A stretch of DNA of 43,081 nucleotides from Deltaproteobacteria bacterium HGW-Deltaproteobacteria-18 (GCA_002841885.1 PHBE01000024.1:1-43081); one strand, 5' to 3'; positions 7,130 through 16,163 are shown, numbered from the stretch's first letter. Notes: a model not told the origin generated them from the letters alone. Made by a program: numbers and translations.

Positions 7130-8188
7130 TTAGTTGGTTGCTTGAGGCAGTTCGTGCCGCAGCAGAAGTTTCCAGACATCCTGATCCTTGGGCTGGGCCA
7201 GGGAGTTTTTCAGATCCGGCCCCATGGAAAAAAGGGAAATCGGTAGGCCGGTATTGTTGGCCTGATTAATTATTTCTCCATAATTACAGGCTTCATCAAG
7301 CTTCGTCCAGATAATGCTGGCAGCGGAGGCTGAGTGGAACCTGGATACGAACGCATCCATCTGCGGGGGGGCGAAAAGTGGGCTGAGAACAAGGTGCACA
7401 TGGCAGGCCGGAAGCTTCCCTCCGGAGACCTCATGCAGCCAGGAGTCAAGTTGCTGATGGGCGGGCAGTCCCGGCAGGTCGAGCAGGACCAGGTCATGAG
7501 ATCTGGCGTCACGTTCCAGGCTTTCCCAATGGGAGGAGTTGTCAAGCTCCCTGTAGGACAGGCCCGAGAGTTCCGTGTAATGGCGCAGGTAGAGCCTTCC
7601 CTTGCCCTGGGAGCGATCGGCGTTGACCACCAGGATGCGCGCCTTGGGGCGCATTTTTTTCAGGGACAGGGCCAGACGCAGCGTGGTGCTGGTCTTGCCG
7701 CTGCCGAAGGGGCCGGTCAGCAGGTGGAACTTGTGCGCCCAGTCCGTGTCGAACCATGGACTGAGACTGACCAGTCCATTCATGACGGACAATGTGGGTG
7801 CATCGGGGGCGTGGCGGAATTTTTCCCACAGGTCGATCAGCACATCCTCCTTCACTCCTTCGCGCTCCAGATACTCGAAAACCAGTTGCTGGCGTGGAGT
7901 CAAGAGCTGCATGTCCATCTGCGGCTTTAAAACGGCCATGAGCTGTTTACGCAGCCTGGACCATTCCTCGCGCAGGCAGCTGGCGTCGTTCTGGGCCAGG
8001 GGCATGGCGGGCTCTGCCGATGCAGCCAGCTCCTGCGGCATGTCAAGGGCCGCCATGATCTCGTAGCAGGTGACACCTTTGCGGGTCTGCTTCTGGTTGC
8101 TCAGGATGATGGCATCGGGACCAAGTTCGCTCTTGATCCGGGCCATGATTTCCGAGGTGCTTCTTCCGCTGAATGTTTTGACCTGCAT
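7130..8188 (-). CDS. flhF: Flagellar biosynthesis SRP-type GTPase FlhF, with divergent G motifs
   Basis: FlhF is the third SRP-family GTPase and recruits the first flagellar components to the cell pole. The N-terminal MQVKTFSGRSTSEIMARIKSE is typical. The G domain has a P-loop GPFGSGKTST (159-168) and G4 TKLD (295-298). The motif that is normally DTYR is VNADRSQGKGR (188-198), and the DTAGR motif is DLPGLP (237-242). GTP binding is plausible, but hydrolysis and dimer activation may differ from the canonical enzyme. It starts 1 nt past the flhA stop and lies 23 nt ahead of flhG. Confidence 0.92.
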   Translation of the reverse strand: MQVKTFSGRSTSEIMARIKSELGPDAIILSNQKQTRKGVTCYEIMAALDMPQELAASAEPAMPLAQNDASCLREEWSRLRKQLMAVLKPQMDMQLLTPRQQLVFEYLEREGVKEDVLIDLWEKFRHAPDAPTLSVMNGLVSLSPWFDTDWAHKFHLLTGPFGSGKTSTTLRLALSLKKMRPKARILVVNADRSQGKGRLYLRHYTELSGLSYRELDNSSHWESLERDARSHDLVLLDLPGLPAHQQLDSWLHEVSGGKLPACHVHLVLSPLFAPPQMDAFVSRFHSASAASIIWTKLDEACNYGEIINQANNTGLPISLFSMGPDLKNSLAQPKDQDVWKLLLRHELPQATN

Positions 8189-8189
8189 C

Positions 8190-10277
8190 TTAGATTTCCA
8201 CCATGGCTACGGATTCGAGTCTGATGTCCGCCGGTATTTCCGCCTGCGAGATGACAGGCATGGTTGGCAAAAAACGGGCCAGAAGCTGGGAGAGGTGCTG
8301 GCGGATGAGCGGGGAGGTCAACAGCACGGGCTGTCCCTCGGCCACAATGCCTTTTTCCGCCGCCTTGTTGATGGCCTGGATGATCTTGTGCGCAAGTCCC
8401 GGTTCCATGGCCAGATAGGAGCCGTTGTCCGTGCGTTTGATGCTGTCCTGGAACGTGTTCTCGATTGTCGGTGACAGGGAGATGATAGGCAGCAGGTTGC
8501 CCGTCCCCAGGTACGGCTTGATGATGGTGCGGGACAGGCGCTGGCGTACGAACTCCGTCAACTGGTCGGCATCCTTCACGGAGTGGCCGTAGTCGGCCAG
8601 GCATTCCACGATGGACAGGAGGTCGCGGATGGAGACATTCTCGCGGACCAGGTTCTGCAAGACCTTCTGCAGAACGCCCAGTGACAGGACGCCCGGCACC
8701 AGCTCTTCCACAACCTTGGGCGCACGCTGGGACAGGTTGTCCAGCAGGGCCTGGACTTCCTGGCGGCCCAGGAATTCGTGCAGGTTCTGCTTGAAGACCT
8801 CGGTCAGGTGCGTGGCGATGACCGTGGACGGATCCACCACCGTGTACCCGGCCATGACGGCCTCGTCCTTTTTGGCGTCGGGAATCCACAGCGCCGGGAG
8901 GTTGAAGGCCGGCTCCAGGGTCTCGATGCCCTTGATGGCGTGCCGCGCATCGCCGGGATCCATGGCCAGGAAATGGTCTATCATGATTTCCGCCGAAGCC
9001 ACCCGGTTGCCCTTGATCTGGACCACGTATTCGCCGGGCTTGAGCTGCAGGTTGTCGCGCAGATGCAGGGACGGTACGATGACGCCCATGTCGAGAGCGA
9101 ACTGGCGGCGAATGGAGCGAATGCGGGCCAGAAGATTGCCGTTCTGGTCTTCGTCCACCAGCGGGATAAGGCCGTAGCCCACCTCCAGTTCCATGATGTC
9201 GAGCGGCAGCAGGGCCTGCACTTCTTCCGGACTGTCTGGCGTGCCGCCTTTTTTCTTTTTATCGGTCTCCGGCAGCTTGTTTTCGGCCTTGATGCGGTCG
9301 GCGAACAGGGCCACCATGAAGAGGACCAGGGAGAGGGTCATAAAGGCCACAGTAGGCATGCCCGGGACAATGGCGAAGAGCAGGAGTACGCCGGAGACCA
9401 GCCTGAGAGCTTTGGGATGGTTGGTCAGCTGACCGATGAATTCTTCGCCCATGCGCGCTTCGGCCGCAGCCCGGCTGACAATGAGGCCGGCCGCGGTGGA
9501 GGTGATCAGCGAAGGGATGGTGGAGACCAGGCCGTCGCCGATAGTCAACAGGGAAAAGGTCTGGGCCGCATCCATCCAGCTCATGTCTTTTTGCAGCACG
9601 CCGATGAAGATGCCGCCCACGATATTGATGAAGGTGATGAACATGCCCGCGTTGACGTCTCCGGAGACGAACTTGCCTGCGCCGTCCATGGCTCCGTAGA
9701 AGTCCGCTTCCCGGCGCAGGTTTTCGCGCTGCTTGATGGCCTGCTGCTCGTCGATGAGTCCGGCGTTCAGGTCGGCCTCGATGGCCATCTGCTTGCCGGG
9801 CATAGCGTCCAGGGTGAAGCGGGCCGCGACCTCGGCGATGCGGGTTGTACCGGCGACGATGACGGTCTTGTTCAGGATGAAGAGGATCAGGAAGATGACT
9901 GCGCCGATGGCAAAATTGCCTCCGACCACGAATTGTCCAAAAGCTTCGATGACCTTGCCTGCCGCCGAGGTGCCAGTGTCTCCATGGAGCAGGATGAGCC
10001 TGGTCGAGGCCACATTGAGGGCAAGGCGCAGGAGCGTGGTCACGAGCAGAACCGACGGAAATATCGAGAATTCCAGAGGCGAGGTCATGAACATCGAGGT
10101 GATGAGGATGACCAGGGAGAAGGAAATGGAAAAAGCCAGCAATATGTCAAGGATGATGGTCGGCAATGGCACCAGCATGACAAAGAGGGTCATGACAACG
10201 CCGCCGGCCAGCAGGATGTCCCCCTGGCGGGTAAAGCGTTTGTAATTGATGGTCATGGCCTCGGTGCGTGTAGCCAT
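8190..10277 (-). CDS. flhA: Flagellar export apparatus protein FlhA
   Basis: FlhA is the large membrane component of the flagellar type III export gate. It has an N-terminal set of about eight membrane helices (residues about 20-320) including the conserved FHIPEP-type region (LLLVTTLLRLALNVASTRLIL, then GNFAIGAVIFLILFI). A large cytosolic domain (about 340-695) docks substrates and chaperones. It has 695 residues, the normal length. The ATG at 10277 has AAGGA at acceptable distance; a second in-frame ATG is 21 nt downstream. It is followed by flhF and preceded by flhB with a 26-nt gap. Confidence 0.97.
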   Translation of the reverse strand: MATRTEAMTINYKRFTRQGDILLAGGVVMTLFVMLVPLPTIILDILLAFSISFSLVILITSMFMTSPLEFSIFPSVLLVTTLLRLALNVASTRLILLHGDTGTSAAGKVIEAFGQFVVGGNFAIGAVIFLILFILNKTVIVAGTTRIAEVAARFTLDAMPGKQMAIEADLNAGLIDEQQAIKQRENLRREADFYGAMDGAGKFVSGDVNAGMFITFINIVGGIFIGVLQKDMSWMDAAQTFSLLTIGDGLVSTIPSLITSTAAGLIVSRAAAEARMGEEFIGQLTNHPKALRLVSGVLLLFAIVPGMPTVAFMTLSLVLFMVALFADRIKAENKLPETDKKKKGGTPDSPEEVQALLPLDIMELEVGYGLIPLVDEDQNGNLLARIRSIRRQFALDMGVIVPSLHLRDNLQLKPGEYVVQIKGNRVASAEIMIDHFLAMDPGDARHAIKGIETLEPAFNLPALWIPDAKKDEAVMAGYTVVDPSTVIATHLTEVFKQNLHEFLGRQEVQALLDNLSQRAPKVVEELVPGVLSLGVLQKVLQNLVRENVSIRDLLSIVECLADYGHSVKDADQLTEFVRQRLSRTIIKPYLGTGNLLPIISLSPTIENTFQDSIKRTDNGSYLAMEPGLAHKIIQAINKAAEKGIVAEGQPVLLTSPLIRQHLSQLLARFLPTMPVISQAEIPADIRLESVAMVEI

Positions 10278-10303
10278 TATTTTGACGTCCTTGCCGCTGA
10301 GGT

Positions 10304-11371
10304 TCAGCGCGGGTGAAGTTTGGTTTTGTAAATCTGGGCCAGGATGGCGGCCACTGCCTGGTAGAATTCTTCTGGAATCGTGTCTCCGACTTCGATAACC
10401 TTATACAAGGCGCGTGCCAGGGGCTTGTTTTCGCGGATGGGCACATTGTTCTCCCGGGCAATGTCCTTGATGCGCTGGGCAACGGCCCCGGCGCCTTTGG
10501 CCAGGACCATGGGTGCCGGGGCTTCCATGGCGTTGTAGCGGATGGCGATGGCCAGATGGGTGGGGTTGGTGATGACAACGTCGGCCTTGGGCACGTCCTG
10601 CATCATGCGTCGCATCATCACCGCCATCATCTTCTGACGCTGCTTGCTCTTGATGGCCGGGTCGCCCTCGGCCTGCTTGCGTTCGTCCTTGACCTCGCTC
10701 TTGGTCATTTTCAGGTTTTCCTCGTAGTCCCAGCGGGTGTAGAGGAGATCCGCGATGCCGATTATGATCATGGGAGCGAGCGCGTAATAGAACATGGTCT
10801 GCCCGGCGTTGAGCACATATGCGGCGATGTTTTCTGCCGGCTGGTAAAAGAGCGGGATGACTTCCCCGAAAGCCTGCTTGAGAACGATGTAAGGTCCAAT
10901 GGCCACAGCTGCCGCCATGAAAATACTTTTGGCCAGGCGCACGAAGGTCTGCTTGCTGATGAGGAGCTTCTTCAGGCCGGACAGTACGTTGAACATCTTA
11001 AACTTGGGTTTGAAAACCTTTGGAGCCCAGAGTTTTCCGACCTGCAGCCGGACAGTGATGAAGGCGGCGACCGCAATTACGATCATGATCGGCAGGACCA
11101 TCACCGAGATGCTGTATAGGCAGGTTTGAAAAAGGGTATGGATCGATCCGGGGTTCAATTCGAAGGCGAACCCTTCCGTGAAGAACCATTTCATCAGATT
11201 TTCGATTTCAGTGCGGATGGTGCCGAGGTAGAGTTGCAGCATGAGCAGACCGAAGAGCAGGGTCAGGGGCTTGGGCAGCTCCTGGCTTTTTGGTACATTG
11301 CCCTCGCCTCGCGCCTTGTTGCGTCGTTTGGGGGTGGCGTTTTCGGTGCGACTCGGATCGTGCTGTGCCAT
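10304..11371 (-). CDS. flhB: Flagellar export switch protein FlhB
   Basis: FlhB sits at the export gate and switches substrate class from rod/hook to filament after self-cleavage. Four membrane helices occupy about residues 33-210. The autocleavage site NPTH is at 269-272, the same numbering as in Salmonella FlhB. The N-terminus carries the usual polar DPSRTENATPKRR segment. It has 355 residues, complete. It begins 6 nt after the fliR stop codon and precedes flhA, so the three gate genes form one transcription unit. Confidence 0.97.
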   Translation of the reverse strand: MAQHDPSRTENATPKRRNKARGEGNVPKSQELPKPLTLLFGLLMLQLYLGTIRTEIENLMKWFFTEGFAFELNPGSIHTLFQTCLYSISVMVLPIMIVIAVAAFITVRLQVGKLWAPKVFKPKFKMFNVLSGLKKLLISKQTFVRLAKSIFMAAAVAIGPYIVLKQAFGEVIPLFYQPAENIAAYVLNAGQTMFYYALAPMIIIGIADLLYTRWDYEENLKMTKSEVKDERKQAEGDPAIKSKQRQKMMAVMMRRMMQDVPKADVVITNPTHLAIAIRYNAMEAPAPMVLAKGAGAVAQRIKDIARENNVPIRENKPLARALYKVIEVGDTIPEEFYQAVAAILAQIYKTKLHPR

Positions 11372-11377
11372 GGTTGC

Positions 11378-12157
11378 CTAGCGCATCGCGCCGATGATTT
11401 GGGTGAAGAGCATCGGCATGCGGGACACAAAGCCCTCCATGTGCAGGCTGATGATCTCGAAGATGATGCTCATGAACAGGAATCCGACGCTGATCTTGAT
11501 CGGGAATCCGATAATGAGCACGTTCATCTGTGGAGACGCGCGTGAAATCAGGGCCAGGGCCAAATCCACAAGGAGGATGGCGGCGATGACCGGCGCTCCG
11601 ATCTGGATGGCCAGGACAAAAATCTGACCCGACAGGGCGAATATCTGATCCGTCAGCCGGGAGGTGATGAGAATGGAGCCTGGCGGGAGCAGCTCGAAAC
11701 TTTTCATCAATCCGCTCAGCAAATACAGGTGCCCGTTGATGGACAGGAACGTCAGCAAACTGACCATGTACATGAAGTGGGCCGTGACCGCCTCGGAAAC
11801 TCCGGAATCAGGGTCCACCACATTGACCATGGCAAAGCCCATCTGGAAGCCGATGAGCTGTCCGCCGGTCTGGATGGCTGCGAAGACGAAGCGGATGACC
11901 ATCCCCAGGATGAGCCCCAGCAGGAGTTCCGCGCCCAGCATGACCGCCAGCGCAAAGGGGTGGCCCGGCATCTGGGCGCCCACCAGGGGAAGCTTTGGCC
12001 ACAGGGCCAGGGTGAGGGTCAGGCAGAGCGCGGCCTTGACCGTGGCGGGCAGGACTGCGCCGCCGAAAAAAGGCATCAGGAAAAGAATGAGGCTTATGCG
12101 CATCAGCGCAAAGATGAAGGTCAGAACGACGGTGGGGTCGAGGGAGAAGAGATCCAT
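11378..12157 (-). CDS. fliR: Flagellar export apparatus protein FliR
   Basis: FliR is a core membrane protein of the flagellar export gate. The protein begins MDLFSLDPTVVLTFIFALMRISLILFLMPFF and contains about six hydrophobic segments. The TGGQLIGFQMGFAMVNVVDPDSG segment is a typical FliR motif. The open frame extends 267 nt further upstream into the 3' end of the previous gene, but that stretch is Arg/Gln-rich and unlike any FliR. The ATG at 12157 gives the usual 259 residues. No strong ribosome site precedes it. Confidence 0.93.
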   Translation of the reverse strand: MDLFSLDPTVVLTFIFALMRISLILFLMPFFGGAVLPATVKAALCLTLTLALWPKLPLVGAQMPGHPFALAVMLGAELLLGLILGMVIRFVFAAIQTGGQLIGFQMGFAMVNVVDPDSGVSEAVTAHFMYMVSLLTFLSINGHLYLLSGLMKSFELLPPGSILITSRLTDQIFALSGQIFVLAIQIGAPVIAAILLVDLALALISRASPQMNVLIIGFPIKISVGFLFMSIIFEIISLHMEGFVSRMPMLFTQIIGAMR

Positions 12158-12176
12158 GGAGAGGCCGAAGCAAAAC

Positions 12177-12196
12177 GCGGACCAGAAAAAGTCCGC
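12177..12196 (-). terminator. Possible weak terminator between the TtcA-like gene and fliR
   Basis: Six-base stem GCGGAC/GTCCGC with an 8-nt loop, followed on the minus strand by GTTTT. It could partly insulate the flagellar genes from the PP-loop gene upstream. The short T run keeps confidence low. Confidence 0.4.
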
Positions 12197-12246
12197 GCTC
12201 GGGTTCTGTCTGGGGCGATGCCTCCCGGCGCAAGGCCCGGAATATT

Positions 12247-12996
12247 TCAGATCATGCCGGGCCAGGACTCCATCTGCCAGCGGCGCAGAGCGTTGAACAT
12301 GTTGGTGCGGATGCGCTTGTCGCCTTCGCACAGCGCCAGGGCCTGATTGAGGGTCTTGCTGCGGGAGGTCTTGTCCTTGGAGGGGCAGTCGTTTTCCCAG
12401 ACCGGGAGCTTCCACTGCCTGCACGCCTGGGTGATGGTGGCCTTGTCCAGCAGGAGCAGGGGGCGGATGAGGGTCAGCCTGCCTCCGAAATAGCTCTCCT
12501 TGGGGACCAGTCCGTACACCTTGCCTGTTCTCAGCATGTTCATGAAGAAGGTGGAGACCAGATCGTCGGTGTTGTGGCCGAGAGCGAGGTGGGTCAGGTT
12601 GTATTGCCTGCAGATGTCAAAGAGGCGTTTGCGCCTGTGCCATGCGCAGAAGAAGCATGGTGATTTCTTGCGGTTCTCGGAAGAGTGCGCCCTGGGGCCG
12701 AAGTCCGTGGTCTCCAGATGTCCCGCCACGCCGTTTGCGCGCATCCATTCCGCCAGGGGGGCGTGGGTCATTCCGTCAAAGCCGGGGTTGAGGTGGATGA
12801 CGAACAGTTCGACGGGAAAGGGAATGATGCGCTGACGCATGGTCATGACCTGAAGCATCACCCAGCTGTCAATGCCGCCGGAAACGGCCAGCCCGATGCG
12901 TGCCCCGGGCCATGCCATGCCCGCCTGCTGCATGATCTTGCCTGTCTGTCCGAGACAGAACTGCTGCGCGTATTTGAGTCTTCCCCACTGGGCCAT
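12247..12996 (-). CDS. TtcA-like PP-loop ATPase, probable tRNA thiolation enzyme
   Basis: The PP-loop SGGIDS (residues 39-44) marks an N-type ATP pyrophosphatase that adenylates a nucleoside before sulfur transfer. C114 and C117 (PCFFC) and C204 (DCPSK) match the three cysteines that hold the iron-sulfur cluster in TtcA, the tRNA 2-thiocytidine-32 enzyme. The LALGHNTDDLVST segment is also typical. I start at the ATG at 12996 (249 residues) because TTTGAGGAAAA lies just upstream; an upstream GTG-type start at 13044 would add 16 unlikely residues. It is divergent from rpoZ and lies 89 nt ahead of fliR, so it may share a promoter with the flagellar run. Confidence 0.85.
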   Translation of the reverse strand: MAQWGRLKYAQQFCLGQTGKIMQQAGMAWPGARIGLAVSGGIDSWVMLQVMTMRQRIIPFPVELFVIHLNPGFDGMTHAPLAEWMRANGVAGHLETTDFGPRAHSSENRKKSPCFFCAWHRRKRLFDICRQYNLTHLALGHNTDDLVSTFFMNMLRTGKVYGLVPKESYFGGRLTLIRPLLLLDKATITQACRQWKLPVWENDCPSKDKTSRSKTLNQALALCEGDKRIRTNMFNALRRWQMESWPGMI

Positions 12997-13270
12997 GTTG
13001 TTTTTCCTCAAAGGTAGGAGTGTCGTGGGGGCAGGTCCGCACATAAGGATTTGACAGATCCGCTGCGGGTATTATGACCCCTTTGAAGCGCAGGTCAGTA
13101 CAGAGCGCGGAGGGCCGTGTAAAGGGCCCCGGGAGCTTGCTTGCGAATTGCGTGTTGACAGGGCCCTGGGGTTATGCGTAGCGTGAAATGTTATTCCCGA
13201 CTCGACTTTTTGGAGGCCGGGACTTTTTGTCGTTTATTCACACATTCATATACATTTTTTCGGAGGTGCG
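12997..13270. promoter_or_regulatory. Divergent promoter region between the TtcA-like gene and rpoZ
   Basis: This 274-nt gap must hold starts for both directions. A TTGACA at 13155-13160 with an 18-nt spacer to TAGCGT is a possible but weak sigma-70 promoter for rpoZ-dnaJ. The rpoZ ribosome site GGAGG is at 13262-13266. A TTATTCACA nonamer (13234-13242) matches the DnaA-box consensus but is single. I see no clear heat-shock promoter despite dnaJ being downstream. Confidence 0.4.
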
Positions 13271-13501
13271 ATGGCCAGAATTACCGTTGAAGATTGCTTG
13301 GAGAAGGTCAACAACAGATTTCTGATCGTGCAGATGGCCATTAAGCGGGTCAAGCAATATCATGAAGGATACGAGCCTCTTGTTGCCAGTAAGAACAAGG
13401 AGATCGTGACCGCCCTCAGGGAAATTGCCGAAGGAAAGGTTCTGCCCGACGTGGAGCGCGTCGAGGACTTGAGTTTTGAAGCTGACGATCAGGATGAATA
13501 A
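13271..13501 (+). CDS. rpoZ: RNA polymerase omega subunit
   Basis: Omega helps assemble and stabilise RNA polymerase by binding the beta-prime subunit. The N-terminal [28 protein letters not shown] is the conserved omega core. A central [22 protein letters not shown] segment follows, then an acidic tail. It has 76 residues, normal for a short omega. GGAGG precedes the ATG. Its TAA stop overlaps the dnaJ ATG by one base (TAATG), so the two are translationally coupled. Confidence 0.95.
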   Translation: MARITVEDCLEKVNNRFLIVQMAIKRVKQYHEGYEPLVASKNKEIVTALREIAEGKVLPDVERVEDLSFEADDQDE

Positions 13502-14610
13502 TGGCTGACAAGCGTGATTATTACGAAGTGCTCGGTGTAGGCCGCGACGCCTCGGCGGACGTAATCAAGAGTGCCTACCGCAAGATGGCGTTGCAATTCC
13601 ATCCGGACCGCAACCCCGACAATCCGGAGGCGGAAGACAAGTTCAAGGAAGCCGCGGAAGCATACGAAGTCTTGGGTGACGCGGGCAAGCGCGCCCAGTA
13701 CGATCGTTTCGGGCATGCCGGCATGAATGGTCAGGGATTCGGGGATCATTTCCATTCTTCCGAAGACGTGTTCAGCGCTTTCGGTGACATCTTTGGTGAT
13801 TTCTTCGGCTTCGGCGCTGCCGCCGGCGGCCGCAGGCGTCCGCGTGCCGGGGCTGATCTGCGCTACAACCTGACCGTTTCATTCCGTGATGCGGCCAAGG
13901 GTACGGAGGTTGACCTCAACATCCCCAAGAAGGAAGTCTGTTCCGATTGTTCCGGGTCGGGCTCCGCTCCCGGGCACACGGCCGAAACCTGCCAGCATTG
14001 TCGCGGCCAGGGTCAGGTGACCCAAAGCCAGGGCTTTTTCCGCATTTCCGTGCCGTGTCCGGTCTGTCGGGGCGAAGGCAAGGTCGTCACCCATCCCTGC
14101 GCCAAATGTCGCGGTCAGGGCATCGTGCAGGTCAACAAGAACCTCAAGGTGCGCATCCCCGGAGGCGTGGACAACGGCAGCCGCCTGCGTCTGCGCGGTG
14201 AGGGCGAGCCGGGTGATTTCGGCGGTCCGCACGGCGATCTGTATGTGGTCATCTATGTCGAGGAAGACAAAATCTTCACCCGCCGTGGCCAGGATCTGGT
14301 CATCGTGGCGGATATCACCATCGTGCAGGCCATACTTGGCGCCAAGATCGAGGTCCCGACTCTTGACGAACCCGTGACTCTGGAAATTCCCAAGGGCACG
14401 CAATCCGGCAAGATTCTGCGCATCAAGGGCATGGGCCTGCCGCATCTGGGCAGCACCCAGAAGGGCGATCTGTTGGTGGAGGTCTCTGTGCGCATCCCGA
14501 CCAAGGTAACCAAGAAGCAGGAAGAATTGCTGCGCGAGTTCGACAAGCTCGAAGAGGGCCGTCCCCTGAACAAGGTCAAGGATTTCTTCAAGAAAGCCAT
14601 GGGCGACTGA
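13501..14610 (+). CDS. dnaJ: Chaperone DnaJ (type I Hsp40)
   Basis: DnaJ delivers unfolded proteins to DnaK and stimulates its ATPase. The J domain carries HPD in [12 protein letters not shown] (about residues 31-42). A Gly/Phe-rich region follows ([17 protein letters not shown]). Four CxxCxGxG zinc repeats are visible: [24 protein letters not shown] and CAKCRGQG. The C-terminal substrate-binding domains end at residue 369. The start codon overlaps the rpoZ stop, giving a rpoZ-dnaJ operon without dnaK or grpE nearby. A terminator hairpin follows the stop codon. Confidence 0.97.
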   Translation: MADKRDYYEVLGVGRDASADVIKSAYRKMALQFHPDRNPDNPEAEDKFKEAAEAYEVLGDAGKRAQYDRFGHAGMNGQGFGDHFHSSEDVFSAFGDIFGDFFGFGAAAGGRRRPRAGADLRYNLTVSFRDAAKGTEVDLNIPKKEVCSDCSGSGSAPGHTAETCQHCRGQGQVTQSQGFFRISVPCPVCRGEGKVVTHPCAKCRGQGIVQVNKNLKVRIPGGVDNGSRLRLRGEGEPGDFGGPHGDLYVVIYVEEDKIFTRRGQDLVIVADITIVQAILGAKIEVPTLDEPVTLEIPKGTQSGKILRIKGMGLPHLGSTQKGDLLVEVSVRIPTKVTKKQEELLREFDKLEEGRPLNKVKDFFKKAMGD

Positions 14611-14631
14611 TCTGCATACATGAACCGAGCA

Positions 14632-14664
14632 GGCCGGAAGCGCATGTTTCCGGCCTTTTCTTTT
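14632..14664 (+). terminator. Terminator after dnaJ
   Basis: Perfect 8-bp stem GGCCGGAA/TTCCGGCC (14632-14639 and 14648-14655) followed by TTTTCTTTT. It ends only about 12 nt before the moaC start codon. Confidence 0.85.
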
Positions 14665-14676
14665 GGGGAGGGGAGC

Positions 14677-15156
14677 ATGGACGAGAGGTTGACGCATATC
14701 GACGAGGCCGGAAACGTGGTCATGGTGGACGTGGGCGACAAGGCGGATACAAGACGCCGTGCGGTTGTGCGGACAAGGGTTCTGCTCAACGCGCGCACTT
14801 TCGACCTCTTGACCAGAAACGCCCTGCCCAAGGGTGACGTGCTGACCACGGCCAAGGTGGCCGGGATAATGGCCGCCAAGCGTACCTGGGAGCTTATCCC
14901 CATGTGCCATCCGATTCTGCTCTCCAAGGTCGACGTGAAGCTTACGCCAGTAGCTTCCGAGTTGGCCATAGAGATCGAAGCCGAGGCGCGGACCACCGGA
15001 CCCACGGGCGTGGAGATGGAGGCGCTGATGGCCGCCCAGGTTGCGGCCATGACCATCTATGACATGTGCAAGGCCGTACAGCGTGACATTCTGATCACGG
15101 ATTGCCGGCTTACGCACAAGAGCGGCGGGAAGAGCGGCGAGTTCAACGCCGACTGA
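14677..15156 (+). CDS. moaC: Cyclic pyranopterin monophosphate synthase MoaC
   Basis: MoaC makes cyclic pyranopterin monophosphate in molybdenum cofactor synthesis. The segments AAKRTWELIPMCHPILLSKVDV (catalytic loop), TTGPTGVEMEALMAAQVAAMTIYDMCKAVQ and LTHKSGGKSGEF are hallmark motifs, with catalytic Lys in the last. I start at 14677 (159 residues) because GGGGAGGGGAGC directly precedes that ATG. An in-frame ATG at 14620 would place the dnaJ terminator inside the protein. No other moa or moe gene is nearby. Transcription is puzzling because the dnaJ terminator abuts its ribosome site. Confidence 0.96.
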   Translation: MDERLTHIDEAGNVVMVDVGDKADTRRRAVVRTRVLLNARTFDLLTRNALPKGDVLTTAKVAGIMAAKRTWELIPMCHPILLSKVDVKLTPVASELAIEIEAEARTTGPTGVEMEALMAAQVAAMTIYDMCKAVQRDILITDCRLTHKSGGKSGEFNAD

Positions 15157-15183
15157 TAGACCAGAGTCAGGAAACGTAATTAC

Positions 15184-15216
15184 GGCGCACCACGGTTCAT
15201 CCCCGGTGCGCCTTTT
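15184..15216 (+). terminator. Terminator after moaC
   Basis: Stem GGCGCACC (15184-15191) with GGTGCGCC (15205-15212), then TTTT. Confidence 0.82.
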
Positions 15217-15284
15217 CGCGGTTGGGGCGCAATGTGGCGACTGGGCCACGCAACATTTTGAAATAACGATTCAAGGATATACTC

Positions 15285-15872
15285 GTGACAACGGAAACCA
15301 TCATCAAGGACACGTCCGCAAACCCGGCTCCCCTGGGCCTCATCGGGTTCGGCCTGACCACCATCCTGCTGAACATCCACAATGCGGGCGTTTATCCCGT
15401 CAATTCGATGATCATGGGCATGGGCATTTTTGTCGGCGGCATCGCCCAGATCTTCGCGGGCCTTCTCGAATCCAAAAAGAACAACACCTTCGGCCTGACA
15501 GCGTTCACGGCCTACGGTTCCTTCTGGCTGTCCCTGGTGGCCATCTGGATCCTGCCGGCCCTGGGACTGGCAGAGAAGAGCGACGAGACGGCCATGGGCC
15601 TCTATCTGGCCCTCTGGGGGCTCTTCACCTTCTGCATGTTCCTTGGCACCTTCCGCCTGAGCCGGGCCCTGCAGGTGGTCTTTGGCACCCTGGTGGCCCT
15701 GTTCTGGCTGCTGGCCATCGGCGACCTGACCCACATTGCCGCCTACAAGACCATCGGCGGATACGTAGGTATCCTGTGCGGTTTTTCGGCCTTCTACACG
15801 GCCATCGCGCAGATCCTGAACGAGGTTTACGGCCGCACTGTGCTGCCGCTGGGGCCGGTAGTACGTTCCTAG
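15285..15872 (+). CDS. Acetate/succinate transporter of the SatP (GPR1/FUN34/YaaH) family
   Basis: Members of this family move acetate, and in some cases succinate, across the inner membrane. The signature NPAPLGLIGFGLTTILLNIHNAG is present at about residues 13-35. Six membrane helices can be traced through ILCGFSAFYTAIAQILNEVYG at the C-terminus. It has 195 residues, normal for the family. The start is GTG at 15285 with AAGGAT upstream. It is a single-gene unit between two terminators. A role in acetate exchange would suit a sulfate reducer that oxidises organic acids incompletely (inference). Confidence 0.93.
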   Translation: MTTETIIKDTSANPAPLGLIGFGLTTILLNIHNAGVYPVNSMIMGMGIFVGGIAQIFAGLLESKKNNTFGLTAFTAYGSFWLSLVAIWILPALGLAEKSDETAMGLYLALWGLFTFCMFLGTFRLSRALQVVFGTLVALFWLLAIGDLTHIAAYKTIGGYVGILCGFSAFYTAIAQILNEVYGRTVLPLGPVVRS

Positions 15873-15891
15873 GTTCCGGGCGATGTTCGCG

Positions 15892-15927
15892 AAAAAAGGC
15901 TGAACGCAAGGTGTTCAGCCTTTTTTT
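15892..15927 (+). terminator. Terminator after the SatP-family gene
   Basis: Stem GGCTGAAC (15898-15905) with GTTCAGCC (15913-15920), an A run before it and seven T after it, so it could act in both directions. Confidence 0.9.
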
Positions 15928-16163
15928 GCGCCCCCGTCACGGGCGAGAGGCGGCTACAGGACCACGAGCGCCGGCCCGGTTCAAGGCGGAAGCTTGAGGG
16001 GCGTCTTGCCAGAGCATGAACTCTTGTCATACACGCCCTTCATGAATCCCGATCTTCCCAGCACGTTGCGAGAACAGTGTCATGCGCCCTGCGCCGGGAT
16101 GAACGTCAATCCCCTTGCCTTGGCCGGACATGCTTGCCCGTCGTGCAGGAGTGAGGGGTCAGC

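Noticed and set aside
8778-10316. 512-codon plus-strand frame opposite flhA
   Set aside because: Shadow of flhA; composition dominated by His, Asp, Gly and Gln with no recognisable domain.
13234-13242. DnaA-box-like TTATTCACA upstream of rpoZ
   Set aside because: Single nonamer without neighbours; chance occurrence in an AT-rich promoter is likely.
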